A stretch of DNA of 64,000 nt from Mesorhizobium loti R88b (lineage in GTDB: Bacteria; Pseudomonadota; Alphaproteobacteria; Rhizobiales; Rhizobiaceae), in NCBI RefSeq assembly GCF_013170845.1, contig NZ_CP033367.1:2233001-2297000 (forward strand), given 5' to 3'. The notes under the pieces were generated by a model, which saw only the letters and a list, made by a program, of their open reading frames with translations, was not told the DNA's origin and searched no databases. Position 1 is the stretch's first letter; the number at the start of each line of letters is the position of its first letter. Positions 1 to 7,752 of this stretch are shown here, in pieces. The position numbers were made by a program, and so were the translations under genes.

Positions 1-59
1 CCGTCCGTGGACCAGCCCGGATATCTCTCCTGGCGCTGCGATAATCAGGAGCCTGCTTC

Positions 60-362
60 ATGCACGACAAGCTGTTTCATTCACCGGTCGCACTCACCGT
101 CGGCCTGGGCTTCAAGCGCGAGATTGCCTCGCTGGCCGAAATGCACGATTTCCTGACCAATTGGACGACCGCGCGGCGTGGTCCGCTCTACCGCAACGCG
201 GTGAAGGCATGCGATCTCGCTATTCCGGGCTACGTCACGACAGAGCAAGCGCGCCAGGCGCTGGTCGAATTCGCGCAGGCTTCGGGCATCTTGTGGCCGG
301 ACCTCGAGCCGGCCGTGGGCGTCCACGCCGTTGCCCGTGGCTACGGCGGCTACGCCGCCTGA
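60..362 (+). CDS. DUF982 family protein
   Basis: A 100-residue protein that matches by eye the rhizobial DUF982 family: an N-terminal F-x-x-PV-x-(L/V) strand, a central NWTTARRGPLY segment and a C-terminal segment on pooling or recruiting residues (AFVEFA-like) before a Gly/Ala/Tyr-rich tail. The family is small, cytosolic, usually multi-copy in Mesorhizobium and Rhizobium, and has no established function. The ATG follows an AGGAG ribosome site by eight bases. A strong hairpin terminator lies about 55 bases after the stop, so it is probably a single-gene unit. Confidence 0.8.
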   Translation: MHDKLFHSPVALTVGLGFKREIASLAEMHDFLTNWTTARRGPLYRNAVKACDLAIPGYVTTEQARQALVEFAQASGILWPDLEPAVGVHAVARGYGGYAA

Positions 363-417
363 GAATTGATGCCTCCTCACCCCATCGTGATGACCAGCTC
401 TACAGCGGCCACCACAG

Positions 418-445
418 AAAGCCCGGCTCTCCCGAGCCGGGCTTT
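418..445 (+). terminator. Rho-independent terminator after the DUF982 gene
   Basis: A perfect 12-bp stem (AAAGCCCGGCTC paired with GAGCCGGGCTTT) with a four-base TCCC loop, ending in a short T-rich run. It lies downstream of the DUF982 stop and also upstream of the minus-strand gene that ends at 510, so it may terminate in both directions. Confidence 0.8.
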
Positions 446-509
446 CATCTTAAGCCACCTGCAAAAAATGCCCGGCGTTTCGGCCAAGGCGGATGACGTG
501 ATCAGTTGA

Positions 510-725
510 TCATCTGCTTTGCGGGCTGGCTCGAGCTGTCGAACGCTGGTTCCCGCGCAGCTTGCTGGAGTTCGCCGGGGCTTCATCGTTCGGTTGCGCG
601 GCGAGGCGCAGTGCTCTCAGCTTCGCTGTCTTTTCTTCGCGGGCCTTGCGCTCGGCATCAATCACGATCTGCGATTCACGCTTGGCGCGTTCGTCCCGGT
701 GCGTATCGACTTTCGCGCGGGTCAT
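510..725 (-). CDS. small charged hypothetical protein
   Basis: A 71-residue, very basic and acidic protein rich in Arg, Lys, Glu and Ala (start MTRAKVDTHRDERAKRESQ). The middle reads as one amphipathic helix, probably coiled coil. I recognise no catalytic motif and no membrane segment. The ATG at 725 is chosen over the longer frame start because a GGAG element sits at suitable spacing before it and the upstream extension is low-complexity. Similar short helical proteins occur in rhizobial genomes. No function is proposed. It could still be a chance frame in GC-rich DNA. Confidence 0.5.
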   Translation of the reverse strand: MTRAKVDTHRDERAKRESQIVIDAERKAREEKTAKLRALRLAAQPNDEAPANSSKLRGNQRSTARASPQSR

Positions 726-871
726 GGGCTTCACTCCATCTTTTGTCGCGCCGGTTTCACCAGCGCCCGCTTTGGCCTTCCTACCGCCGCGCAGGATGCA
801 GCGCGGGAGCAAGGCCTGCTATTACAAATGATGGTTCGGAAATCTTATCCGCGATGCCCCGTAGTGGATCG

Positions 872-1108
872 TCAGTCGCACCACCCCGAAGACACGACGA
901 GCGAGGCCTCAAAGATCTGGCGCCCGTCCTCGTCGCGTACCTTGACGGTGATCGCGGTGTGGTCGTTTTCGATGATCTCGTCGCGGACGATGTCGGGCAG
1001 GATGCGGATCGCTTCGCGCCGCATGCGTTCGCGCGTTTCGAAGACCTGGCCGTCATCATCGACCGTCAGACCGTCGCCATTGTAGAGGTCAAGAAAATAT
1101 CGAGGCAT
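872..1108 (-). CDS. DUF6894 family protein
   Basis: A 78-residue protein starting MPRYFLDLYNGDGLTVDDDG. The opening PRYFLD-(L/I)-x-(N/D)-G followed by a DD-x-G turn and a helix with E-A-x-R-x-L-P is the signature of DUF6894, a family found mostly in rhizobia and relatives and of unknown function. An in-frame ATG at 1150 would add 14 residues not typical of the family, so the start at 1108 is preferred; GAGG lies 11 bases before it. It is divergent from the Crp/Fnr gene and may share the regulatory region between them. Confidence 0.8.
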   Translation of the reverse strand: MPRYFLDLYNGDGLTVDDDGQVFETRERMRREAIRILPDIVRDEIIENDHTAITVKVRDEDGRQIFEASLVVSSGWCD

Positions 1109-1173
1109 GGTGGGCTGGACCTCAAACTGATGAAATGGCGAGATATTCAACCGACAATTCGCGGGCCGGGCAG

Positions 1174-1208
1174 TTGTTCCACCAACGGTGGCATTTGCCG
1201 TGGAACAA
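1174..1208. promoter_or_regulatory. inverted repeat between DUF6894 gene and Crp/Fnr gene
   Basis: TTGTTCCAC and GTGGAACAA form a perfect 9-bp inverted repeat with 17 bases between; an inner CGG/CCG pair extends the fold if CCAA bulges. It sits in the divergent intergenic region. It may be a regulator site or an RNA hairpin in the leader of the Crp/Fnr gene. It does not match the FNR or CRP consensus (TTGAT-N4-ATCAA or TGTGA-N6-TCACA). Confidence 0.4.
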
Positions 1209-1328
1209 GCGGGTCCAACAAATGTTAATGCCCATGAGCAGCCAAGGGCCTAGTTCATGCAAAGCCGCCTTGCTTCCGACAGAAACACTTGGGGGTCGGC
1301 CCCTGAAGCCCTTTCGCCGGAGGTTGCC

Positions 1329-2048
1329 GTGCTTGAATCGCTTTATCTGAACTTGGGTCAGCACGACGCGCTGTCCGACGCCGAGAAAGCGCTGCTGGCC
1401 GGCGCCATGACCTTCGAGCGGCATTTCGCCACCGGCCAGGACATCGTTGCATCGGGATCGCGGCCGACCTACTCGACATTGATTCTCGACGGACTGGCGG
1501 CGCGCTACAAGGTGCTGGAGAATGGCGGCCGGCAGTTCACTTCACTGCAGGTGCCCGGCGACTTCGTCGATCTCCACGCCTTCCTGCTGAAGACCATGGA
1601 TCACGGCATTGTCGCTTTGTCGCCCTGTCATGTCATGTTCGCCGATCACGGCCGGCTTCGCGCCATCACCGAGCAGGCGCCGCATCTGACCCGGCTGCTG
1701 TGGCTGGACACGCTGGTCGATGGCGCCATCCACCGCGAATGGATCGTCGCCATGGGGCGGCGCTCCAAGACCTCGCATCTGGCCCATCTCGTCTGTGAGC
1801 TTTTCGTGCGCTTGCAGGTGGTGCAGCGGACCAACGCCATGAGCTTCCATCTGCCGCTCTCGCAAGCCGAAATGGCCGACGTCCTCGGCCTGTCGGTGGT
1901 GCACATGAACCGTGTCATCGGCGCCTTGCGCAAGGTCGGCGTCGTCAGCTGGGCAAACCACACGGTGACAATTCTCGACTGGCACAAGCTCCAAGAGATA
2001 GCAGAGTTCGACCCAACCTATCTCAGCATGATGCGGGAGCCACGTTAG
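1329..2048 (+). CDS. Crp/Fnr family transcriptional regulator
   Basis: A regulator of about 239 residues. The N-terminal half is a cyclic-nucleotide-type beta-barrel (HFATGQDIVASGSRPTYSTL, then a GDFVDLHAFLL segment). The C-terminal half is a winged helix with the recognition region LSQAEMADVLGLSVVHMNRVIGALRK, typical of the Crp/Fnr superfamily. There is no N-terminal cysteine cluster, so it is not an oxygen-sensing Fe-S Fnr; the ligand is unknown. A GTG at 1329 with a perfect GGAGG five bases upstream is preferred. An in-frame ATG at 1257 would add 24 residues and is the alternative. Stop is certain. Confidence 0.88.
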   Translation: MLESLYLNLGQHDALSDAEKALLAGAMTFERHFATGQDIVASGSRPTYSTLILDGLAARYKVLENGGRQFTSLQVPGDFVDLHAFLLKTMDHGIVALSPCHVMFADHGRLRAITEQAPHLTRLLWLDTLVDGAIHREWIVAMGRRSKTSHLAHLVCELFVRLQVVQRTNAMSFHLPLSQAEMADVLGLSVVHMNRVIGALRKVGVVSWANHTVTILDWHKLQEIAEFDPTYLSMMREPR

Positions 2049-2087
2049 GTATTCCTGACGCGGCCCCCTGATCCCGTGCGTGAAGAC

Positions 2088-2585
2088 TTACGCCGCTTCG
2101 GCCGCGACGTTGACAGCCGACTCCGCGATCGTGGTCAGCGCCTGGTCCGTAGCTTTCTCTTCCTTCAGCGTGGCTTCGAGAAGTGCCACAGCCTCATTCA
2201 GGCCGAGTTCGCCGGCCCATGTCCTGAGCGTGCCGTACCGCGAGATTTCATAGTGTTCGACGGCTTGCGCGGCGGCGAGCAGGCCTGCATCGAGCGCGGG
2301 CGAACCCTTGTACTCTTCCATGATCTCGGCACCTTCCTCGGTGATGCCCATGATGGCCGCACAGGTCTTGCCCACCGGCTTCTTGCCGATGACGCCAAAA
2401 ACCTTCTCCAGTCTCGCGACATGGCCTTCGGTTTCGGTGCGGTGCTTTTCGAAAGCGGCCTTCAGCTCGGCGCTTTGCGCGGCCTTGGCCATTTTCGGCA
2501 GCGTCGCCAATATCTTCTTTTCGGCGAAATAGATGTCCTTCAGCGTGTCGTGAAACAGGTCGTCGAGCATTTTCTGTTTTGCCAT
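2088..2585 (-). CDS. DUF892 (YciE/YciF-like) ferritin-like protein
   Basis: About 165 residues, all-helical, starting MAKQKMLDDLFHDTLKDIYFAEKKI. The LFHDTLKDIY-AEK opening, the EHYEISRYGTLRTWA segment and the evenly spaced Glu/His residues are the DUF892/YciF pattern, a ferritin-like di-iron four-helix bundle linked to stress survival. The start at 2585 is chosen because AAGGAG sits six bases upstream; the longer in-frame ATG at 2657 lacks this. The C-terminus is Ala/Val-rich. It is transcribed away from the kdp operon and shares the roughly 300-base region between them. Confidence 0.85.
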   Translation of the reverse strand: MAKQKMLDDLFHDTLKDIYFAEKKILATLPKMAKAAQSAELKAAFEKHRTETEGHVARLEKVFGVIGKKPVGKTCAAIMGITEEGAEIMEEYKGSPALDAGLLAAAQAVEHYEISRYGTLRTWAGELGLNEAVALLEATLKEEKATDQALTTIAESAVNVAAEAA

Positions 2586-2690
2586 CGTCATCTCCTTTAG
2601 GTGGTCCCTCAGGTCGACAATCTCGCATGGAAAGATTTGTTCCGGTGGCTCGGCCAATGAGCGACCACCGAGGAGCCGTCCGGCAAAATC

Positions 2691-2721
2691 TTTATAAAAT
2701 TCCTATTTCTTTCCACCCCGC
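2691..2721 (+). promoter_or_regulatory. possible KdpE box upstream of kdp operon
   Basis: The stretch begins TTTATAAAATTCC, continues T-rich and ends CCACCCCGC. The Escherichia coli KdpE operator also has TTTATA, a T-rich centre and an ACACCCCGC end, but is shorter (about 23 bp). The likeness is by eye and the spacing differs, so this is only a candidate. The rest of the 2586-2884 gap holds AT-rich promoter-like sequence for the divergent genes and no further gene that I can support. Confidence 0.35.
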
Positions 2722-2884
2722 GCCGTCTCGAACCTTTATGGCGATCGGGTCCATATTCTCCAGGGAACAGGCAGCTCGGTTACGATGATCTATCGTGACG
2801 GAGTGGTTCCATATGGATTTCGGCCTGCTAACTGCAGGCTTGCAATGCAAAGCGCAAATAAAACGAAGATAAGGAACATGTACG

Positions 2885-2965
2885 ATGGATATCGTCGTTC
2901 TCGGGTTAGAGATTTTTTTTTTCGTCCTCTCTATCGCCTACATCAAAGTCTGCGACATTCTTTAA
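2885..2965 (+). CDS. 26-residue membrane microprotein upstream of kdpF
   Basis: A tiny ORF encoding a peptide that begins MDIVVLGLEIFFFVLSIAY and ends with KVCDIL: one hydrophobic helix with a charged C-terminal tail, so a likely single-pass inner-membrane peptide. AAGGA precedes the ATG at good spacing, and kdpF starts only 16 bases after its stop. From memory, short peptides with a similar layout (MD-x(3)-L-G-L, then F-x-L-x(2)-xY and C-(D/E)) sit before kdpF in several proteobacteria. A role as an accessory to the Kdp complex is inference. Confidence 0.6.
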   Translation: MDIVVLGLEIFFFVLSIAYIKVCDIL

Positions 2966-2981
2966 GCCGGAGGATCGCAAA

Positions 2982-3071
2982 ATGCTTCTCGACTATATCC
3001 TCGGCGGCGGCGTGACTCTGTTCCTGCTCGCCTACCTGACATACGCCCTCGTTCGCCCAGAACGCTTCTGA
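2982..3071 (+). CDS. kdpF: potassium-transporting ATPase subunit KdpF
   Basis: A 29-residue single-helix peptide ([19 protein letters not shown], ending RPERF). The L-x-Y-L-x-x-Y-A-L-x-RPE(R/K)F pattern is diagnostic of KdpF, which binds the KdpA-KdpB interface and stabilises the complex in the inner membrane. GGAGG is placed eight bases before the ATG. It lies 31 bases ahead of kdpA, in the same operon. Confidence 0.92.
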   Translation: MLLDYILGGGVTLFLLAYLTYALVRPERF

Positions 3072-3102
3072 CGGCAACAGCAAGGCACGGAAAGCTACAG
3101 CC

Positions 3103-4806
3103 ATGACTCTCTACGGATGGATACAGATCCTCGCCTACTGCGTGGTCGTCGTTCTGCTGGTGAAGCCGCTCGGCGGCTATATGTACCGCGTTTTCAACGG
3201 CGATCGCACATTTCTCTCGCCAATCCTTGGGCCCGTCGAACGGGCCCTTTATCGCATTTCGGGAACCAGCGAGCGCGAGGAACAGCACTGGACCGCCTAT
3301 GCGGCAGGCATCATGTTCTTCAGCCTGGCCAGCTTCCTGGCGCTCTATACCTTGCAGCGCCTGCAGGGCGTCCTGCCCTACAATCCGGCCGGCATGCCCG
3401 CCGTTGAGCAGAACCTCGCCTTCAACACCGCCGTCAGCTTCGTGACCAACACCAACTGGCAGAACTATGGCGGCGAAAGCACGATGTCCTACCTCGTGCA
3501 GATGGCCGGTCTGACCGTGCAGAATTTCATGTCCGCAGCGGTCGGCGTCGCCATCGCGGTGGCGCTGATCCGCGGCTTCGCCCGGCATTCGGTCAAGTCG
3601 ATCGGCAATTTCTGGGTCGATATCACCCGCTGCACACTCTACATCGTGTTGCCGCTCTCCATCGTGCTCACGCTTGTCTATGTCTGGCTCGGCATGCCGC
3701 AGACGCTCGGCCCCTATGTCGACGCCACCACGCTCGAAGGCGCCAAGCAGACCATCGCTCTCGGCCCGGTCGCTTCGCAGGTCGCCATCAAGATGCTGGG
3801 CACCAATGGCGGCGGCTTCTTCAACGCCAATGCCGCGCATCCTTTCGAAAACCCCGACGCGATCTCCAACTTCATCCAGATGGTCACGATCTTCGCGCTC
3901 GGTGCTTCGCTGACCAACGTCTTCGGTCGCATGGTCGGCAACCAGCGCCAGGGCTGGGCGATCCTGGCCTCGATGGGCGTGCTGTTCATCGCCGGCGTCG
4001 CCATCTGTTACTGGTCGGAAGCATCAGGCAATCCGCTTGTCCACGCGCTCGGCATCGACGGCGGCAACATGGAAGGCAAGGAGACCCGCTTCGGCATCTC
4101 GCTCTCGGCATTGTTCGCGGTCATCACCACGGCTGCGTCGTGCGGCGCTGTCAACGCGATGCATGACTCGTTCACCGCGCTGGGCGGCCTGATCCCGATG
4201 GTCAACATGCAGCTTGGCGAAGTCATCGTCGGCGGCGTTGGCGCCGGCTTCTACGGCATCATCATGTTCATCGTCGTTGCCGTCTTTGTCGCCGGCCTGA
4301 TGGTTGGCCGCACGCCCGAATATCTCGGCAAGAAGATCGAGGCCAAGGAGGTCAAGATGGCGATGCTCGCCATCCTCTGCCTGCCGCTGGCGATGCTGAT
4401 CTTCACAGCGATCGCGGTCGTGCTGCCAAGCGCCGTGGCCTCGATGGCCAATGGCGGTCCGCACGGCTTCTCCGAAGTTCTCTATGCCTACACTTCGGCG
4501 GCGGCGAACAACGGCTCGGCCTTTGGTGGTCTTTCCGGCAACACGCCCTGGTACAACATCACGCTCGGTATCACCATGTGGATGGGTCGCTTCTTCGTTA
4601 TCATTCCAGCGCTTGCCATCGCCGGCTCGCTGGCGACGAAGAAGACGGTGCCTGCTTCCGCAGGTACCTTCCCGACCGATGGTCCGCTGTTCGTCGGCCT
4701 GCTGGTCGGCGTCATCCTGATCGTCGTCGGCCTGACCTTCTTCCCGGCGCTGGCGATCGGACCGATCGTCGAACACCTGGCCATGATCCATGGGCAGACC
4801 TTCTGA
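3103..4806 (+). CDS. kdpA: potassium-transporting ATPase subunit KdpA
   Basis: A 567-residue, ten-helix inner-membrane protein, the K+-binding and translocating subunit of the KdpFABC pump. It belongs to the SKT superfamily with four pseudo-repeats, each carrying a selectivity-filter loop. These are visible as [35 protein letters not shown] (near residue 230), [14 protein letters not shown] and [13 protein letters not shown]. Length matches the family. It is followed directly by a small membrane protein gene and kdpB. Transcription is expected to respond to KdpDE under K+ limitation. Confidence 0.98.
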   Translation: MTLYGWIQILAYCVVVVLLVKPLGGYMYRVFNGDRTFLSPILGPVERALYRISGTSEREEQHWTAYAAGIMFFSLASFLALYTLQRLQGVLPYNPAGMPAVEQNLAFNTAVSFVTNTNWQNYGGESTMSYLVQMAGLTVQNFMSAAVGVAIAVALIRGFARHSVKSIGNFWVDITRCTLYIVLPLSIVLTLVYVWLGMPQTLGPYVDATTLEGAKQTIALGPVASQVAIKMLGTNGGGFFNANAAHPFENPDAISNFIQMVTIFALGASLTNVFGRMVGNQRQGWAILASMGVLFIAGVAICYWSEASGNPLVHALGIDGGNMEGKETRFGISLSALFAVITTAASCGAVNAMHDSFTALGGLIPMVNMQLGEVIVGGVGAGFYGIIMFIVVAVFVAGLMVGRTPEYLGKKIEAKEVKMAMLAILCLPLAMLIFTAIAVVLPSAVASMANGGPHGFSEVLYAYTSAAANNGSAFGGLSGNTPWYNITLGITMWMGRFFVIIPALAIAGSLATKKTVPASAGTFPTDGPLFVGLLVGVILIVVGLTFFPALAIGPIVEHLAMIHGQTF

Positions 4807-4813
4807 TACCGCC

Positions 4814-5029
4814 ATGTCCTGGTTCAAAAACATGCGACGCAACGTTGAGCATCGGACCGACCGGGAGGGGGAGACAATCCCCCCTCCTTTCCCGACCGTA
4901 TCCACCTTCCTCGGCATTGCGGCAGTCATGATCGTGATCTGGCTGCTGGTCTATGGGCCGCCGCATCTTCCTTCGGCATCCGATCGATCGGTGCCTGCCA
5001 ACATTTCAGATACTGGAGCCAACAAATGA
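4814..5029 (+). CDS. small membrane protein inserted between kdpA and kdpB
   Basis: A 71-residue protein starting [20 protein letters not shown] basic N-terminal segment is followed by a Pro-rich turn, one hydrophobic helix ([19 protein letters not shown]) and a short polar tail. Positive-inside bias places the N-terminus in the cytoplasm. It starts eight bases after kdpA, and its TGA overlaps the kdpB ATG (ATGA), so it is translationally coupled to kdpB. An in-frame ATG at 4790 overlaps kdpA and is less likely. It is not one of the classical Kdp subunits; a role in assembly or regulation is inference. Confidence 0.7.
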   Translation: MSWFKNMRRNVEHRTDREGETIPPPFPTVSTFLGIAAVMIVIWLLVYGPPHLPSASDRSVPANISDTGANK

Positions 5030-7119
5030 GCCAGTCCAAATCCGCGAGCATCCTGGATGCCGCCATCTTGTGGCCCGCCATCGGCGGCGCCTTCAGGAAA
5101 TTGAATCCGCGCACCCTGATCAAGAACCCGGTGATGTTCGTCGTCGCCGTCGTCTCGGCGCTGACCACCGTCCTGTTTGTCAGGGATCTGATCACCGGTG
5201 GCGGCGATTTCAAGTTCACGCTGCAGATCATCATCTGGCTGTGGTTCACCGTGCTGTTCGCCAATTTCGCCGAAGCGGTCGCCGAAGGCCGTGGCAAGGC
5301 CCAGGCCGACTCGCTGCGCAAGGCGCGCACCGAGACCCAGGCCAAGCTTTTGGCCGGCGAGGACAGGACCAAGTTCAAGCTGGTGCCCGGCACCAGCCTG
5401 AAGGTCGGTGACATCGTGCTGGTCGAGGCCGGAGACATCATCCCGTCGGACGGCGAAGTGATCGAAGGCGTCGCCTCGGTCAACGAGGCGGCGATCACCG
5501 GTGAGTCGGCCCCCGTCATCCGCGAATCCGGCGGCGACCGCTCGGCTGTCACCGGCGGTACGCAGGTGCTGTCCGACTGGATCCGCGTGCGCATCACGGC
5601 CGCCTCCGGCCACACCTTCCTCGACCGCATGATCTCGCTGGTCGAAGGTGCCGAACGCCAGAAGACGCCGAACGAGATCGCGCTCAACATCCTGCTGGTC
5701 GGCATGACGCTGATCTTCGTGCTGGCCACGGCGACGATCCCGAGCTTTGCCTCCTATTCGGGCGGCTATATCTCGGTCACCGTGCTGGTCGCGCTGTTCG
5801 TCACCCTGATCCCGACCACGATCGGCGCACTGCTGTCGGCGATCGGCATTGCCGGCATGGACCGCCTGGTGCGCTTCAACGTGCTGGCCATGTCGGGCCG
5901 TGCCGTCGAGGCGGCCGGCGACGTCGACACGCTGCTGCTCGACAAGACCGGCACGATCACGCTCGGCAACCGCCAGGCGACGGAATTCCGTCCGGTCAAG
6001 GGCGTCACCGAACAGGAACTGGCCGACGCGGCGCAACTCGCCTCGCTCGCCGACGAAACGCCCGAAGGCCGCTCGATCGTCGTCCTGGCCAAGGAGAAAT
6101 ACGGTATCCGCGCCCGCGACATGGCAACTCTGCACGCAACGTTTGTTCCCTTCACCGCGCAGACCCGCATGAGTGGTGTCGACGTCGACGGCTCGTCGGT
6201 GCGCAAGGGCGCGGTCGATTCCGTGCTTGCCCATGTCAACCAGTCGACGGTTGCCGCCCACGGCACGCGTCCAAGCAGCGATTCCGTCAAGGATCTCCAG
6301 GCGGTCGCCGACGAGATCGCCAAGTCGGGCGGCACGCCGCTGGCAGTCGAGCGTGACGGGCGCCTGCTCGGCGTCGTCCATCTCAAGGACATCGTCAAGG
6401 GCGGCATCAGCGAGCGCTTCACGGAACTGCGCCGCATGGGCATCCGCACGGTGATGATCACCGGCGACAATCCGCTGACGGCGGCCGCGATCGCGGCGGA
6501 AGCCGGCGTCGACGACTTCCTCGCCCAGGCGACGCCCGAGGACAAGCTGAAGCTGATCCGCGACGAACAGGCCAAGGGCAAGCTGGTCGCCATGTGCGGC
6601 GATGGCACCAACGATGCGCCAGCCCTTGCGCAGGCCGATGTCGGCGTCGCCATGAACACCGGCACGGTTGCCGCGCGCGAAGCCGGCAACATGATCGATC
6701 TCGACAGCGATCCGACCAAGCTCATCGAGATCGTCGAGATCGGCAAGGCCCTGCTGATGACGCGCGGCTCGCTGACGACCTTCTCGATCGCCAACGACGT
6801 GGCCAAGTACTTCGCCATCATCCCGGCCATGTTCGCCGTCTTCTACGTCGCGCCGGGACAAACCACTGGCCCGCTGCAGGCGCTCAACATCATGCATCTG
6901 GCGACGCCGGAGAGCGCCATCCTGTCGGCCATCATCTTCAACGCGCTGATCATCATCGCGCTGATCCCGCTGTCGCTGAAAGGCGTCAAATATCGTGCGA
7001 TCGGCGCCGGCGCGCTGCTCAGCCGCAACCTGCTGGTCTACGGCCTCGGCGGCATCATCGTCCCCTTCGTCGGCATCAAGGCGATCGACATGGTCGTCAC
7101 CGCCCTCGGCCTCGCTTAA
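5026..7119 (+). CDS. kdpB: potassium-transporting P-type ATPase subunit KdpB
   Basis: A 697-residue P-type ATPase that hydrolyses ATP to drive K+ import through KdpA. Visible landmarks are the actuator motif TGES (residues 158-161), the phosphorylation motif DKTGT with Asp306, the nucleotide-binding region and the hinge [12 protein letters not shown] near residue 525. The TGES serine is the site that is phosphorylated for inhibition at high K+ in Escherichia coli; it is conserved here. Seven transmembrane helices are expected. It overlaps the preceding small gene by four bases and is followed by kdpC after 12 bases. Confidence 0.98.
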   Translation: MSQSKSASILDAAILWPAIGGAFRKLNPRTLIKNPVMFVVAVVSALTTVLFVRDLITGGGDFKFTLQIIIWLWFTVLFANFAEAVAEGRGKAQADSLRKARTETQAKLLAGEDRTKFKLVPGTSLKVGDIVLVEAGDIIPSDGEVIEGVASVNEAAITGESAPVIRESGGDRSAVTGGTQVLSDWIRVRITAASGHTFLDRMISLVEGAERQKTPNEIALNILLVGMTLIFVLATATIPSFASYSGGYISVTVLVALFVTLIPTTIGALLSAIGIAGMDRLVRFNVLAMSGRAVEAAGDVDTLLLDKTGTITLGNRQATEFRPVKGVTEQELADAAQLASLADETPEGRSIVVLAKEKYGIRARDMATLHATFVPFTAQTRMSGVDVDGSSVRKGAVDSVLAHVNQSTVAAHGTRPSSDSVKDLQAVADEIAKSGGTPLAVERDGRLLGVVHLKDIVKGGISERFTELRRMGIRTVMITGDNPLTAAAIAAEAGVDDFLAQATPEDKLKLIRDEQAKGKLVAMCGDGTNDAPALAQADVGVAMNTGTVAAREAGNMIDLDSDPTKLIEIVEIGKALLMTRGSLTTFSIANDVAKYFAIIPAMFAVFYVAPGQTTGPLQALNIMHLATPESAILSAIIFNALIIIALIPLSLKGVKYRAIGAGALLSRNLLVYGLGGIIVPFVGIKAIDMVVTALGLA

Positions 7120-7131
7120 GGAAACAGATCC

Positions 7132-7695
7132 ATGCTCACCCAGATAAGACCCGCGATCATCATGATCGTCTTCTTCACGGTCCTGACCGGCCTGATCTAT
7201 CCGATCGGCATGACCGGCATCGCCCAGGCGCTGTTTCCGCACCAGGCCAATGGCAGCCTGATCGTGAAGGACAAAACCGTCATCGGCTCCGAGCTGATCG
7301 GCCAGGCCTTCGCCAGCGACAAGTATTTCCATGGTAGGCCTTCCGCGGCCGGCAATGGTTACGACTCCACGGCCTCCAGCGGCTCCAATCTCGGCCCGAC
7401 CAATCCGAAGCTGATCGACCGCATCAAGGGTGATGCCGAGAAGCTGAAGGCGGAGAACCCGAACGCAGCGGTGCCGATGGACATGGTGACAACGTCGGGC
7501 AGCGGCCTCGATCCGCATGTCAGCCCGGAAGCGGCTTATTTCCAGGTTCCGCGCGTCGCCAAGGCCAGGGGTATCGACGAAGCCAAGGTCAAGGCGCTTG
7601 TCGACGGCCAGGTCGAAGGCAGGGAGCTTGGCTTCATGGGAGAGCCGGTGGTCAACGTGCTGGCTCTCAACCTGGCGCTGGACGCCGCTAAATAG
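7132..7695 (+). CDS. kdpC: potassium-transporting ATPase subunit KdpC
   Basis: A 187-residue protein with one N-terminal transmembrane helix ([21 protein letters not shown]) and a periplasmic domain. It contains the family blocks [32 protein letters not shown] and [16 protein letters not shown], characteristic of KdpC, which raises the ATP affinity or stabilises the KdpFABC complex. Length is normal. It is the last structural gene. A strong stem-loop separates it from the sensor genes kdpDE. Confidence 0.97.
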   Translation: MLTQIRPAIIMIVFFTVLTGLIYPIGMTGIAQALFPHQANGSLIVKDKTVIGSELIGQAFASDKYFHGRPSAAGNGYDSTASSGSNLGPTNPKLIDRIKGDAEKLKAENPNAAVPMDMVTTSGSGLDPHVSPEAAYFQVPRVAKARGIDEAKVKALVDGQVEGRELGFMGEPVVNVLALNLALDAAK

Positions 7696-7703
7696 TTGAT
7701 GGC

Positions 7704-7736
7704 GAGGACCGGGGATCGACAGTATCCCCGGACCTC
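7704..7736 (+). terminator. stem-loop between kdpC and kdpD
   Basis: GAGGACCGGGGAT and ATCCCCGGACCTC form a 13-bp stem with one mismatch and a seven-base loop. There is no U-run, so it is more likely a partial attenuator or mRNA-stabilising hairpin than a full terminator. It could set lower expression of kdpDE than of kdpFABC. Confidence 0.45.
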
Positions 7737-7752
7737 TCCATGATCGATCCTG

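Noticed and set aside
377..586. 69-codon minus-strand frame overlapping the terminator after DUF982
   Set aside because: It runs through a clear terminator and has no family-like sequence.
2785..3015. Plus-strand frame overlapping kdpF and the microprotein
   Set aside because: Arg/Ser/Phe-rich translation, no ribosome site at its start, and it conflicts with kdpF, which is certain.
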